Origin: Aplidium turbinatum | Lineage: Eukaryota; Chordata; Ascidiacea; Aplousobranchia; Polyclinidae | DNA length: 64,000 bases | Assembly: GCA_918807975.1 (NCBI GenBank) | Contig: OU964931.1 | Location: 13,898,251-13,962,250, forward strand | Reading direction: 5' to 3' | Shown here: piece after piece, positions 1 to 11,100 of the stretch | Layout: every line of letters starts with the position of its first letter | Numbering within the stretch: the stretch's first letter is position 1 | Notes under the pieces: model-generated | Databases searched by the model: none | What the model saw: only the letters and a program-made list of their open reading frames with translations | What the model was told of the DNA's origin: nothing | Position numbers and translations under genes: made by a program

Positions 1-965
1 AAGGGACAGTTGATAAATGATATAGTTCATGTTTGGGTTAGTGCCAGCCTTCCGGTGATAAGCATCATTCGATTTGAGACCAGGTTAAAACTGTTCATAA
101 ACAAATTTAAGGCAATCAAGAAAAGAAAACAGCCACAGACGGGAGCGACAGAAGGTATATTCTATGAGCTGTTTGATATCTGCAAGTGTAAATGTGCCAT
201 TCCATCACAGGTGAAGTTTTACAACGGCAGACTTTCTTGTAGCTGTCAATGGATGCACCGTATCCCAGAAGAGGAGGTTGAGTTTTTGCAAGATCAAAGG
301 TCTGCCAGAAAGATGTTTATTACTGCATCTCGCGACAGATCTCTTATTTTAAGGGTAAAAAATAGATTGAGTCATCAGAGTTCTTACCAGCAAAAGTTAC
401 CAAGTGAAGATGAACCATCTTGCTCTTATTCAACTGCTCAGAAACTTCCAGCCTGGTAGCACAGGAGAGGCTAAGGCGAAGACCTGCAGATATGATTACA
501 CCTGATATAACCGTTTCCAGCAGTGAGTCTTCGGAAGATGAGACACGAGGCTTAATTCTTGATCCTGATTTCCTGACTTTGTTCCAGAAAGATCTCCTGC
601 AAGCTTTTGAAGCAATTTATTCCACACTCGTGACTGTAGTATGGCGCTACTATCTGGATCATGCAAAAAGCTGGCTCTCTCCACAAAATGTTGCCATAAG
701 CATATATTCAGACAATCCACCTTTCTCTAAAAATGTACTGACAGATCTTACTTCACTACCTAGTGAGGTAAGCATCGAAAATATGCTGCAACAAAGACAA
801 TCGAACCGGAAGCATTTCTTCACTGTTCAAAGCAAGCAAGCACCCTGTGTTTTGTTTGGGAACAGGCAGTTCTGGAAGAGCGTCAACAACCACAATAGAT
901 CAAATGAGAGGGAAATAGAGAAGCTCAAAGAATTGCTACAACGAAAGAAGATTATTGACATCTGA
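1..965 (+). CDS. Unrecognised partial reading frame entering from the left edge, in two frames
   Basis: The frame is open from the left edge to a stop at 459. A second, overlapping frame runs from about 420 to 965, so the unit is frameshifted, or spliced in a way I cannot see. The first part has a segment around VWVSASLP, then LFDICKCKC, then FLQDQRSARKM. This order resembles an uncharacterised protein family found in many copies in invertebrate genomes (indolent-looking motif IW-ASIPT, LFDIAHADAL, FL-DQRSSRKM in remembered relatives), here with extra cysteines. The second part is serine and acid rich near SSSESSEDE, followed by a helical stretch with no recognised domain. No catalytic motif is visible. 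It could be a degraded copy of a transposon-associated gene or the last exons of a host gene. The function is unknown. Confidence 0.4.
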
Positions 966-1590
966 TCAACAAAGCAAAGTTGATGTTAGACTGAGGTCGT
1001 ATTTAAGCAATGCTGAAGAATAATCATTAAGTGTTACATGCCGGCAGTAATTTTTATTCTTGGGTAACATGCCCGATTTTTCGTTCTACATGATGTTGCT
1101 TATTTGTTTTGCTTTCACTGGTCATGACTGGGGATCCCTGTTTCTGGAGCTGCGTTTGAGTACCTCTAGCCCGCAAGTATTGTACAATTGTACATACTGT
1201 TGAATTTATGATTTTCTTCGCGTTCACATGGTGTATGACTCTTGATTTGCACAGTCACGTCAATGTCAACTGTTTTGTTTAATTACTCTGTGTTGGTAGC
1301 TTATGCTGAAACGTTTACATGTGAGAGACACTGTGCGATAGGAGATGACGATATTCCAAGCCAATCGTGAAAGGAAGTCCATTGTTGTGTAAAATTCGAT
1401 GCACACTTGTACCCTATGCCATAGCACATGTTTGTTGCTCTCTATAACTTGTAATCACAGTAATTACTGGTTCCAAGGGTTTTGCTTCTGTACAACAAAA
1501 CATCAAAAATATGAAAAAAACAGTTTTTTGCAATTAACTTTTTTTTCGTTGCAGATAGGGTAGCAAAATGTATTAAACGCAGATAGGAAG
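966..1590. other. Non-coding stretch, nothing recognised
   Basis: This is AT-rich DNA between the left-edge reading frame and the LINE fragment. No reading frame with recognisable content, no clear inverted or tandem repeat and no RNA gene was seen. Confidence 0.4.
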
Positions 1591-2440
1591 TTGGCCATTC
1601 CGAACAAGTTGACACCTTACACGTCTTCCTATCTCCTTCCGTTACCGCGAGATATCTCCTTCCGTTACCTAATTGTCTACTCTTCAGCAGAGTACTGTGC
1701 ACCTGTCTGGTGCCGCAGTGCTCACCGCCACAACATCGACACTGCCATAAACAGCGCCCTGCGCACAGTGACCGGATGCCTGCGTCCCACACCATTGGAC
1801 AATCTCCCCATTCTCGCTGGCATCCAACCTGCTGAGCTTCGTCGCGAAGAAGCCACTCTGTCCCTCGGTCGACGGGCACTGGAGCCTAATCATCTTCTCC
1901 ACCACAAGATCTCTGCCTTCCCAAACGGGCACCCCCGCCGACTGAAATCAAGACACCCATTCGTGCCAGCCGCTCGGCTTCTGATCAACGAAGCTGATGA
2001 ACAAGACATCTCTGCGGCTACTTGGGCGGACCATAAATGGAATTCTGAATGGAGGTCAAGCACCACCAGACTCCATTCATTCATCCCCGACGCCGACACA
2101 CGCCCAATCGGCCTGACACTACAGAGACAGGCGTGGGTGCGCCTCAACCGTCTCCGTACGGGCGTCGGCCTTTTCCGCTCAACCATGCACCAATGGGGAA
2201 TGGCTTCTTCCTCCTCCTGTGAATGTGGTGCCGAGGAACAGACCGCAGACCACATCATCAATGACTGTACCATCTTCAAGCCACCTAACGGAGTGGAAGG
2301 TCTGCGCGTCATGGATGATGAAACTAAAGACTGGCTGCTCTCTAGCAGCCTTCCAGTGTAGTCCGGGAACATCGTGAATCTGGGGTGGTAAAAGGATAGA
2401 CCCTCGGCCCCAGAAGCTCAGACGACGACGACCGCGATAT
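1591..2440 (+). mobile_element. LINE 3' fragment (jockey-like non-LTR retrotransposon, C-terminal end of ORF2)
   Basis: An uninterrupted frame from 1591 to 2361 encodes the region after the reverse transcriptase domain. VYSSAEYCAPVW is the usual post-thumb motif of jockey/CR1-group LINEs, and it is followed by a conserved helical region. The C-terminal segment CECGAEEQTADHIINDC has the spacing of the zinc-knuckle-like end of these proteins. The catalytic palm is absent, so the copy is 5'-truncated. After the stop there is a short 3' UTR ending near a GAC-repeat tail at about 2420-2435. Recognisable similarity starts at about 1670; the bases before that may be host sequence or a small rearrangement. 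A second, shorter copy of the same kind of tail lies at 33785-33900. Confidence 0.8.
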
Positions 2441-4840
2441 CGCATATTTCCTGCAAATTTTCCCACGCTTCAAATTTTTAAACTTTGGGGGGGTCGCGCA
2501 CCCTCTAAAAATCGTCCGATCGAAAAAATATTTTGGATCGGCTGTTTGTGGCCAAAATCCGATCTGATTAGACCCCAAGCATTTTTGATTTCAAAAATCG
2601 TGAAAAAATGAAACATCCTAATGCCCACCCTAGGTAGAGGTGAGCGGTGTTTATCAACAACCAGCTGAAGTCGGGAGTCCAACCAGGTTTGCATTATTGG
2701 AAAGTCAACGCCTTATCCGCTGTGCGATACCAAGGGCGCAAAACTACACAAAAAGTTCTTTTTTTTCCCAATCAGACTATGGCCTTATCCTTAAATGCAT
2801 TTGTATTTGATAACAACAATAGACAACGTGGTACAACGATGTGATAGAGAAAGGGATTATATGGATGTGCTGGAAGGAGGTATGGCTTAACAACTTTCGA
2901 CACCAGGCTTTTTTTCAAATAAAACAACTTATGAGATGACATTACACGGCAAATATTTTCACACCAATTACCTCGAGCAAATGTGGGATATAGAAATTGT
3001 ACAAAAAGTTGTGAAATAACCACAGAAGTACAGTACAACAAACCACACAAGGTTACTCCAATAAAATGATGGATGGGTTTGTCAAAAACAGTTCCATCAA
3101 CCTTTCAGGTTATGTTCAAAGATTTCTATGTCGTCAGCAAAATCCATACACCGTTTTAACATCGAAATATTGTGTCGCAACGGAAAAGGGACGTTGCTAA
3201 CGAGGTTGAAACGAAAGCGACAACAATTATCCCAAAAATACGAAATAAAAAACAAATACAAAAATCACAGTAGAATAACCACAAAGAAATGAGCACAATG
3301 AAGAGCTGATCGAATACAATGGAGTTTATCTCTTTTCCGAATTTGGTCACTTTCCACTTTCAAAAGACTGATTTGGAATAAACAGAATTGTACATGACGA
3401 CACAGCTTTTGACGTCGTAAAAAAACTACAAGATTTCTACGTTTCACCGTCTTGTGAGCTAGAAATTACTCTAACGTTGTGCTTAGTTTGCCACAAATGT
3501 GGACTCCAATATAGCAATAAGCTCCTGATGGCTCACTGTATGATAAATCGTAACACGTTCAACTTTGGATGTGAGCGAAAGTATTCGTCGTGGTTCAACA
3601 CTCTTAGGTGAAAGCGTCTAATTGTTTACGAGGGTTTTCGTTTACAGGTACCTTCTCACACTGGCGTTGCAAGCTTGTTATAGCACTTATTTAAACAAGT
3701 CATGCATGACGAAGAGTAACATATGTTGTTTGAGGACATTAACTTTGGTGGCCGGCATCCGATTTCTCCTCTACAATTAGCAACGCTCGGTCATGAAATG
3801 ACCTTACGGTTAAAGCACAAGAAATCAGTTCGGTCTCAGGTCAGGTGTCAATACTAAGAAATCAATGGCAAAATCTTACTGTCACACAATAGTTGTTCCA
3901 GAATTGAAGTGCCGTAAATGGTTAAATACATGAAGACGGCATAGACGGGTTGGTGAAAGTTTCAAAAAAGCCTTCACAATCACAATGCTTGACATCCCCA
4001 TTGTCACGTGATGATGAACAAGCAAGCAAGGGCGGGAAGCCGGAAGCAACTTAAAACATTCATAGATGTGGTTGTTTCAACAGTTAGCTGTGGCGCATAT
4101 AGATGGCTCAGCGAGCAATGAAATCGATAAAGTTTCAATCCTTTCGCCAACGTAAAAGACATCATTTATTAACTTTTCCACCACGTTTCCATTAAATCCA
4201 ATTTACGGTGACTTAATGTCTCCAGTCGTTGATACACTTTAAAAAAAGACTAATTAGCTGGATACAGTGAATGACCAACGTGACTGTGCACAGACAACAT
4301 CTTAACAACAAAGAAAATAAAACTCATGCAAGATTATGGTATTTTTGTTCGTTTCATATGCTATATATTTATATAAACAAACAATAATTAAGCGTAAACG
4401 ATCTTTTTGTGCAAAACTGGAATGCCAGAAGCTTGCTACTTCAAGTCATTCAGAAAACAATGAAATCAGATCTTAATCAAAGAATGGACGGCGTGGAAAA
4501 ACAACCAATATACTAACGAATTCATTCATACTTGACTAACGAATTCAGTCATACTTGCGATCAGTTATTTTACAGTTGATACACTTTTGCGCTTTATAAC
4601 GTTCAATGAACGTAAAAATTGGTAAAAATACCGAACTAGCAATAGCTAGCGAAATACGTTCAACTCTGGTGTGGCATTCTGCCACATTTTCATAAAAAAA
4701 AAAGCGATGAAGACTTTGTTCTACTAATAACCAGGACAATGTTGTGCATTGAATCGTTGTTTCACCTACATTTGGCCCACTCACATTTCAAACCATCTAT
4801 AAAACTTAAACATCGTTTTACTTTGAACCTGAAAAGACCC
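2441..4840. other. Non-coding stretch, nothing recognised
   Basis: No exon, RNA gene or clear repeat was found. A short G-rich and ATCG-rich patch lies at 2480-2620 just after the LINE tail. The rest is plain AT-rich DNA with only short chance reading frames. Confidence 0.4.
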
Positions 4841-4912
4841 ACATTGATTCAACGACGTTGAATTGATTCAACGACGTTGAGTCAATGTAAAAATGACGGA
4901 TTTTGCTGTCTG
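4841..4912 (+). repeat. Dispersed palindromic repeat, copy 1 (duplicated core)
   Basis: The core TGATTCAACG...CGTTGA(G/A)TCA is present twice in tandem here, followed by AATGTAAAAATGACGG and TTTTGCTGTCTG. The same palindrome and right flank recur at 5831, 19832, 48615, 49968, 52436 and, reversed, 53800. It is probably the end or core of a miniature transposon. Confidence 0.6.
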
Positions 4913-5117
4913 AGGAGGCCAAAAAGACTTTTTTCCATCACGTTGGTGGAAAATATTATCACGTGATGTGACGTCATAGTCTGACTAATGATGCAAATGA
5001 CGAAACCAGGACATGACAGTTCAAACACCGATTGCCGGTCAAAGTGCATTTGCACTAATTATTGGCTACACGCAGTTAAAACATACATTAAAATTAAGCA
5101 ATATAGTGCTGTATGTT

Positions 5118-5337
5118 TCTGGGCAGCCGATTGTAGCATCGAATAGACAGCGATAGACACGTGTTACACGTGTTCGCTGTCTATTCGATGCTACAATCGG
5201 CTGCCCAGAAACTTATCGTTTATTAGTGGCTAGCGTGGAAGCTACACCGTTATGGTTAGCGAAGCGTTACTGCTGCTCGCTGTACTAGCGAGTGATCAGC
5301 CTTGTGCTGATGGCCGGGAAGAACACCCCTTCTTCAC
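5118..5337 (+). mobile_element. Retroposed element with a long hairpin, flanked by 15-bp target duplications
   Basis: The direct repeat ATAGTGCTGTATGTT occurs at 5103-5117 and 5338-5352, so the 220 bp between them is an insertion, with a duplication length typical of LINE-driven retroposition. The first ~95 bp (5115-5211) form a near-perfect hairpin: arms of about 46 bp, differing by a 3-base indel near the loop. The 3' part ends with GCTGATGGCCGGGAAGAAC and an ACACCCCTTCTTCAC tail. A shorter relative with its own 16-bp target duplications lies at 43630-43721, and a left-end relative lies at 15919. There is no poly-A tail. The source RNA was not identified. Confidence 0.65.
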
Positions 5338-5352
5338 ATAGTGCTGTATGTT

Positions 5353-6517
5353 ATTTTACGCTGATTACACGTATCAAAACGTCATGAGAACAAGTGTTTT
5401 CAATTAATCAAGTGAACAACATTTCGTTATGATGACAATGATTTCTGAGTGATACTTGTCTGAAAATACAAAACAGACCTCAAAACACAACTTGATGTGT
5501 GCAAAGAAAAACGTTGATATGATGAGCGAAGCAGAAAAGTTTTGTGTTTAAAACGTATTTACTAAAGCTGTAGTATTCGTTCTATAACACAGTACAGCTG
5601 CAAATGTAATTTAAATATGCAGGTACTATATTCACACTTCAGAGACAAAAAAAAAATTCTTTTGGTTTTTGCTTGAAGTTCCAAAAGCCCAAAGAAACTA
5701 CAATGCTTGCATGCTAATTATTGACAAAAAATAAAAATCTGAACAGCAAATATGGATGCACAGTACGTATACAATACAACACTGCTGAACCAATCCCAGT
5801 GAAAAAACAGCTTCCAAAATCCGTCGTTCTTACATTGATTCAACGTCTTCAAACTTTGAATCAATGTAAAAGTATGGACTTTGCTAGCCGGGACAGTGGA
5901 AACAAACTTAGTATGTCGTGTGGTGATAGTTCCTTGATTGATGTTTAAAATTCAAAAACAAATACAAATGATACATTTCATGCAAAATAGTACATCGCTC
6001 TCCTTATGAAGTTAAATTTGGATGTTTGTTTCAATGTGAGTGATATTTCAGCGGGGATATAAATTATAAAGCTTTCTCTGTGTTGGTAAAAAGCTAATCT
6101 TTGATAACTCTTTGGACAAGGTTGGACGACCGTTGAAATGCCATATGAATCTATTTAATACAAAAATTGCAAGACTGTAAACATAAAGTGTGATTATGCT
6201 TAACTATGAGTGTTCTGAGCATCATCTCTGTCAGCATCATGGAATGGAAACTCTTTCTTGGTGATTGTTCTTACAATTGATGTGTTTTGACAATAAATAA
6301 ACTAAAACCGTTTCAGAGATCTAAAGATCGACCTTCTTCCTACTCTTTAGCGTCAGAAGCGACAGGCGTGCTTCCGTTTGTCATGCTGTGCTTGCCAACT
6401 GGGGTGGAGGGAGCAGGTTGATCGTCTTCAACAGTCATGGCTTCCGAAGCAGGCCTAAAAGATTTGCGTGTGGTCAGATTTGTAGTTTAAGCATTGCCTG
6501 TAAACAAGTTGTACGAA
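5353..6517. other. Non-coding stretch with one copy of the palindromic repeat
   Basis: Apart from the palindromic repeat copy at 5831-5890, I see no exon, RNA gene or repeat boundary here. Confidence 0.4.
5831..5890 (+). repeat. Dispersed palindromic repeat, copy 2
   Basis: TACATTGATTCAACGTC and its diverged mirror TTTGAATCAATGTAAAA face each other around a short loop. They are followed by ATGGACTTTGCTAGCCGGG, the same right flank as in the other copies. Confidence 0.6.
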
Positions 6518-6610
6518 AACCGGGGCTGTGGAGTGGGAGTCGAAAGAATTTTGGCATGTCCGGAGTCGGAGTCGTTGAAAAAAAGGCCTACTCCGACTTG
6601 ATACAAAACG
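6518..6610 (+). mobile_element. hAT-like end fragment (GAGTCGGAG type)
   Basis: GGGGCTGTGGAGTGGGAGTC followed by CCGGAGTCGGAGTCG resembles the terminal region of the widespread hAT miniatures that begin CAGGGCT-TGGAG. A complete relative with target duplications lies at 61579-62060. No matching right end or duplication is visible here, so it is a fragment. Confidence 0.45.
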
Positions 6611-7172
6611 CTGAACAATAAGATTTTTGTTTGCAATCTTTTTTCACTATATTTTTTCTTGTTCTCTATATTAGGTTACGCTTTTAAAGTTTACTAGAAA
6701 ATAGAAGTGTTTCGTTTCAATTTAAATTTCGTTTCAATTTCGATCGCATCTTGAGTAAACTTAAATTTAAAAATATAAAAAGACAAAAACTTAAACAAAT
6801 CTGATAACCCTCTAAAATCCAGTAAATTGTTAAAAATGAAAGAATGTTAGATGTGAGAGATGGAGTGAAAAAAGTAAGAAAAACTACTAATCCAACAGTA
6901 AAGATAAATGGCATCAGTGTCAAAGATAGAAAAACCAAGCAAAAATCAAACTCAGATACATCAAGTAAAAGTGGCTTCAAGTTTTTAATATACTTGCTTA
7001 CTCAAAGTAAACTTATAAAAACCTAAAGTTATATGAGGTATTTCAAAGCAATAGAAAAGGAAACGACTTGGGATCGCTATCACGCCACTACAACGTTCTA
7101 TAACTATTAAACTTAGCATCAAAAGAAGTTGCAGAGAGTCAAGCTAGGAGTGTAAAAGAGGCACAGCACACT
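6611..7172. other. 3' flank of the DCDC2-like gene, probable 3' UTR
   Basis: This lies downstream of the minus-strand stop codon at 7173-7175. The best candidate poly(A) signal on the minus strand is ATTAAA at 6984-6989, about 185 bp past the stop. Nothing else was recognised. Confidence 0.4.
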
Positions 7173-8183
7173 TTACTTGTGCGACACCTGGTACCTTGTT
7201 GCAACGAACCTTGCAGTAGACTCTTCCTCTTCAAGGTTTTGGGACTCGTTCGCAGGAGGATTGTCATCATCCTTAGTCGACGACGTCTCGTCGCTCTTTT
7301 CATTTTTGTCGGCTTCCTCAGCGTCATCGGGCGCTGGAATGTCGGCGCCGTCGGCTTCAGATCTCGGTGATGCTGGAAGAGCTGTTACTGCAACTTCCGC
7401 AGCATCATTTTCGGCTTCCGAAGTTGCTGGTTCTTCTTCTCTTGGTTTCGGTGAGGATGGAGTTACGGAAGCTTTTCTGTCAAGGTGTTCATCTTCAACT
7501 TTATTTGATTCTACATCTTCTCCTCTCACTTCCTCTGTCAGTTTTTCTTCCTGCGTGTCTTCAACAAGGGGTGTTGTACCCTCAGAATTGTTTGATATTT
7601 TATCAATTCCGTTTAAAATTGAAACATTTTCTCCTTCAGTCGAAGGTACATCCTGAGTTGAATCCGATGTTTGATTTAATTCCCTATCATCCTCTGCAGG
7701 ATTCAACTTGTCCGGTGATGAAGATACCTCATTGTCTGTTTTCTCGGAGGAAAGAGGTTCATTCTCTGTCGGTGAAACAACCGGCGAAGAGCCAGATTCA
7801 TCTCTGTCAGCAGGAAGATCTTCAGCTGCATCTTCATGGTGTGGGTCACCATCAACTGATTGTCCAGTGACTGGATCATTCACAGCATTCTCTCCATCTA
7901 CATCTTCCATTTGATTGGTACTTGGATCACTTTCTTCTTCAGCAACAACAGGAGCGTTATCGCTTTCGTCACCATTAACTGGTGGTGACACCACAGCAGC
8001 ATCTTCTTCATCTTTATTCGAAGCAGTTTCGGGTTCCTGTGGATGGGCATCTTCCGGTGCAGTCACCGACTCTTTATCATCTTCAAGATCAATTGCTGCA
8101 TTCCCAGTAACGATTACGTTTTCCGTAGATGATTCTTCATTATTTTGAAGAGGAGTATCAGCTTTAACATCTTCCTCATCCTC
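7173..8183 (-). CDS. DCDC2: DCDC2-like terminal exon, long acidic tail
   Basis: It encodes 336 residues before a TAA stop at 7173-7175. The composition is dominated by Glu, Asp, Ser, Pro and Thr, as in an intrinsically disordered region, with no recognised domain. The last residues (ARFVATRYQVSHK) are less acidic. The acceptor is TATTTTAG at 8184-8191. The open frame is very long for this AT-rich DNA, which supports coding. Human DCDC2 has a similar but far shorter acidic C terminus. Confidence 0.9.
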   Translation of the reverse strand, partial: EDEEDVKADTPLQNNEESSTENVIVTGNAAIDLEDDKESVTAPEDAHPQEPETASNKDEEDAAVVSPPVNGDESDNAPVVAEEESDPSTNQMEDVDGENAVNDPVTGQSVDGDPHHEDAAEDLPADRDESGSSPVVSPTENEPLSSEKTDNEVSSSPDKLNPAEDDRELNQTSDSTQDVPSTEGENVSILNGIDKISNNSEGTTPLVEDTQEEKLTEEVRGEDVESNKVEDEHLDRKASVTPSSPKPREEEPATSEAENDAAEVAVTALPASPRSEADGADIPAPDDAEEADKNEKSDETSSTKDDDNPPANESQNLEEEESTARFVATRYQVSHK

Positions 8184-11100
8184 CTAAAATAATATTTTGT
8201 TTTAAAAATTTCAACATTTTTGTTTTACATCCATGCTTTTTAAATGGGATTTCCGAATATCTTCCGCTAAGTTTATCTTCAGCTGTTTATGTGAAAGCAA
8301 TAGCGATAATTTGGTATCGAAACTATATTATGACATCACAATATATTAGAGCAAGAGCACCATTGAGTGGCCATCTACCAAAAGTTGCTTTTTTTTCTTT
8401 GCTGGTGACGAATGAAAATGGGCAACTCTCAGTCATAAGGTTAAGCGTATTATCATTGATGCCTGACAAACCTTTCGATTCAACAGCAATAACAACGGCT
8501 TTGAAAATTGCAATAAAACGGGGTAATTTGATGTTATGTTGGGAATGCAAAACTGGTTGCGAGATTTTGTTACGCAAGTAGATTTTTTTCGATACAACTG
8601 TATCCTCAAACAACCTCAACTTTATCTTTAGCAAAACTGGGTGGCATCTGACATCAATATTTATTCTAAAATATGACTGTAAATAAACACACATTTTTCC
8701 GATATTTTTTATCAATTTTGTTTTGTCTAGATTCTAGAATGATCCTGCTGACAGAAAATCTGTGAGATTAGACCATTCTTGTAGAAGTGAAGTTATTTCC
8801 AATTCATGTATTTCCAATTCATTATGTTATTTTCCAATTCATGTATTGAATCGGGCAATAAAAAACGATGGTTAAAGTTTGCTAAGTATGTAGAAAGTTG
8901 TGTTGGCAAAGCTGAAGAATAGTTTCAGGAAAAAATAAATTTGATCTCACGCAAAAATTGATTGTCTTCGGTATTTTTTGTCAAATTTGTTTTTCCTAGT
9001 CGTCGAATACAAGTTAAAAATATACTAAAAAGTCTAATTAACTGATTATGACCGGATTGAACTAAAGTAGCTTAGCTGTAATCACGCAAAAGTCCTCATC
9101 ACTCCTGTAATATATAATGCTAAGGCTGCTCATTCATTTATTGATTGACTGCGACTATTAAAAATTGATCCCTGTGACGTCATTTTCGTCTACACCGCTG
9201 AAAAAACTCTCTCTCTCGACACAACACTAAGCCACTGCATCGATTTCGATATTCTCCTTCGGTCGACTCCATCTGGCGTTTAAGCTTTTAAACTTTCTCC
9301 TCTATTCGTCTTCAATCACGCACTCCGAGATGTGTCTGTTTAAATATCGGAAATTAACTACCCTTTTCATAAAGCAACGTCTTAAGATAGTACAGCAACG
9401 CAAAATTCAAATTCGTGGTTTGTATTAAATTGTCGGATAAATTCTGGGTTTAATTAAAGTAAAAACGTTTCTACGACACATGTCTTTCAATGCAACATGC
9501 CACAGTTTGCAAAATGTAACTCTATCATCAAGATTTTTCTATTTTTTTTTCTTTTAGTTTCATATATCTCAAGCGACATATATTTCCTTTGAGATGTAAG
9601 TAAAGTATAGTGCAATAGTAAATAGAATAGTGGTTGAATTAACAAACTGATTAGCTGAGAAGCAATGCAAACGTAATAAATTAGCCAAGATGTTCATAAT
9701 TTCAAACGAAACACGCAACTGTCAGATAGAATTATTCATATGGGAGTAGTTTTAAGTTACGCAGTTTAATGGAAAAAATGCTATGAGTACTACTGCATGT
9801 TATTGACTGATTTTATTATAGTAGAGTGCAGTAAAAATTTAGCAGCGCAAATGTTGAAAGTTTCAACATGCATGTTACATGATCAATTTCTACCTGGTGT
9901 TTGGTTGCTGTTGTATCTTCGATGGCTGTTAGATCGGGCTCTCCTGCTCCAACGTCGGAAGGTGAACGGACTGAAAACAATCAGAAAATGAAAGTAGAAC
10001 TCGAATAGATTAGAGGTCGGTTCTGGTAGAATTTCTATTGAGTCTACTGCACAACAAATTCTGCTTTAACTTGAAACATAATATTTTAGGAATGCTGTTA
10101 CAAAGGTTAGATGCTGCAATATCCAGGCCCGGATTTAGAGGGGGGGCAGAGGATGCAGGTGCCCCGGGCCCCCCATCAGCTAAATTCGTCCCTGGCAATA
10201 TCACATGGTAATCTGAGAAAACGCACCCATAAAAAAGCAAGATGAAAAGATGGCCGTTACCACGACCTGGTTGATATAAGTTATCTTTTATTACATCGCT
10301 TCAACATACGGCGACATACAAGATAGAAGCGACGACTAACCAATGTGTAGTACGATACGGCAACTAAGCAGTTCTTATACGAAACTGAGGTCGCTTAAGA
10401 AAAGGGTTATTTTATCACAGTCAAGCTGGTGCTACTTTTTTAGCTGTGTCTCACCTTCTTCAGTGACCTCTGGTGGGATCTCTTCACTTTGGTTGGGCTG
10501 CTCATCTTTCTCCTGGACTTCATCGACACGAGTTTCCGATTCAACTATGTCTTCCTCAATGTCAGGTATCTGTTTTAGACAAACAATAATTTCAGATGAG
10601 AACGATCTAACGTTTTTACACAATGCTCAATCAGTTGCAACTGTCAGTACAAGACTGCTCAAAACGAGCACTGAATTTGTAACATACACGAACAAAAACA
10701 GACCACATCTAACGATTACTGTAGGTCATCTTTTGACAGAAGGGAAGGCAGAAGATCACTATGGATGGTCAATTCGCAATGACGAGCCGCAAAATTGATA
10801 GTGAAAATCAAGAAAGGCATAACAACCGCCACGCTTGAGGGCATTTCTGGTGCAAACTTATCCACGATCACACTTTTATTGTGAGCTCAAGTTCAACCCA
10901 CATTCCAATTTTCTTAGATTGATTGTCATCATCCAACTAATTTTCTTACAGATTGTTAAGGTAATATACACATACGTTTCGGTCCGAAGGATCACCATCT
11001 GGAATTGCATCGTCACGGGGAGAAGGAAGATGTTCTTCTTCCACTTCATCGGCAGGAACCTGTGTGTAAAGCAAACTTAAAAAAAAACATCAAGTATTTC

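Noticed and set aside
5115-5211. microRNA precursor
   Set aside because: The hairpin is too perfect and lies in a retroposed repeat with target duplications; a repeat origin explains it better.
7177-7914. Plus-strand reading frames of 63-167 residues
   Set aside because: They are shadows of the acidic last exon of the DCDC2-like gene; their Ser- and Leu-rich content mirrors its GAA/GAT/TCA codons.
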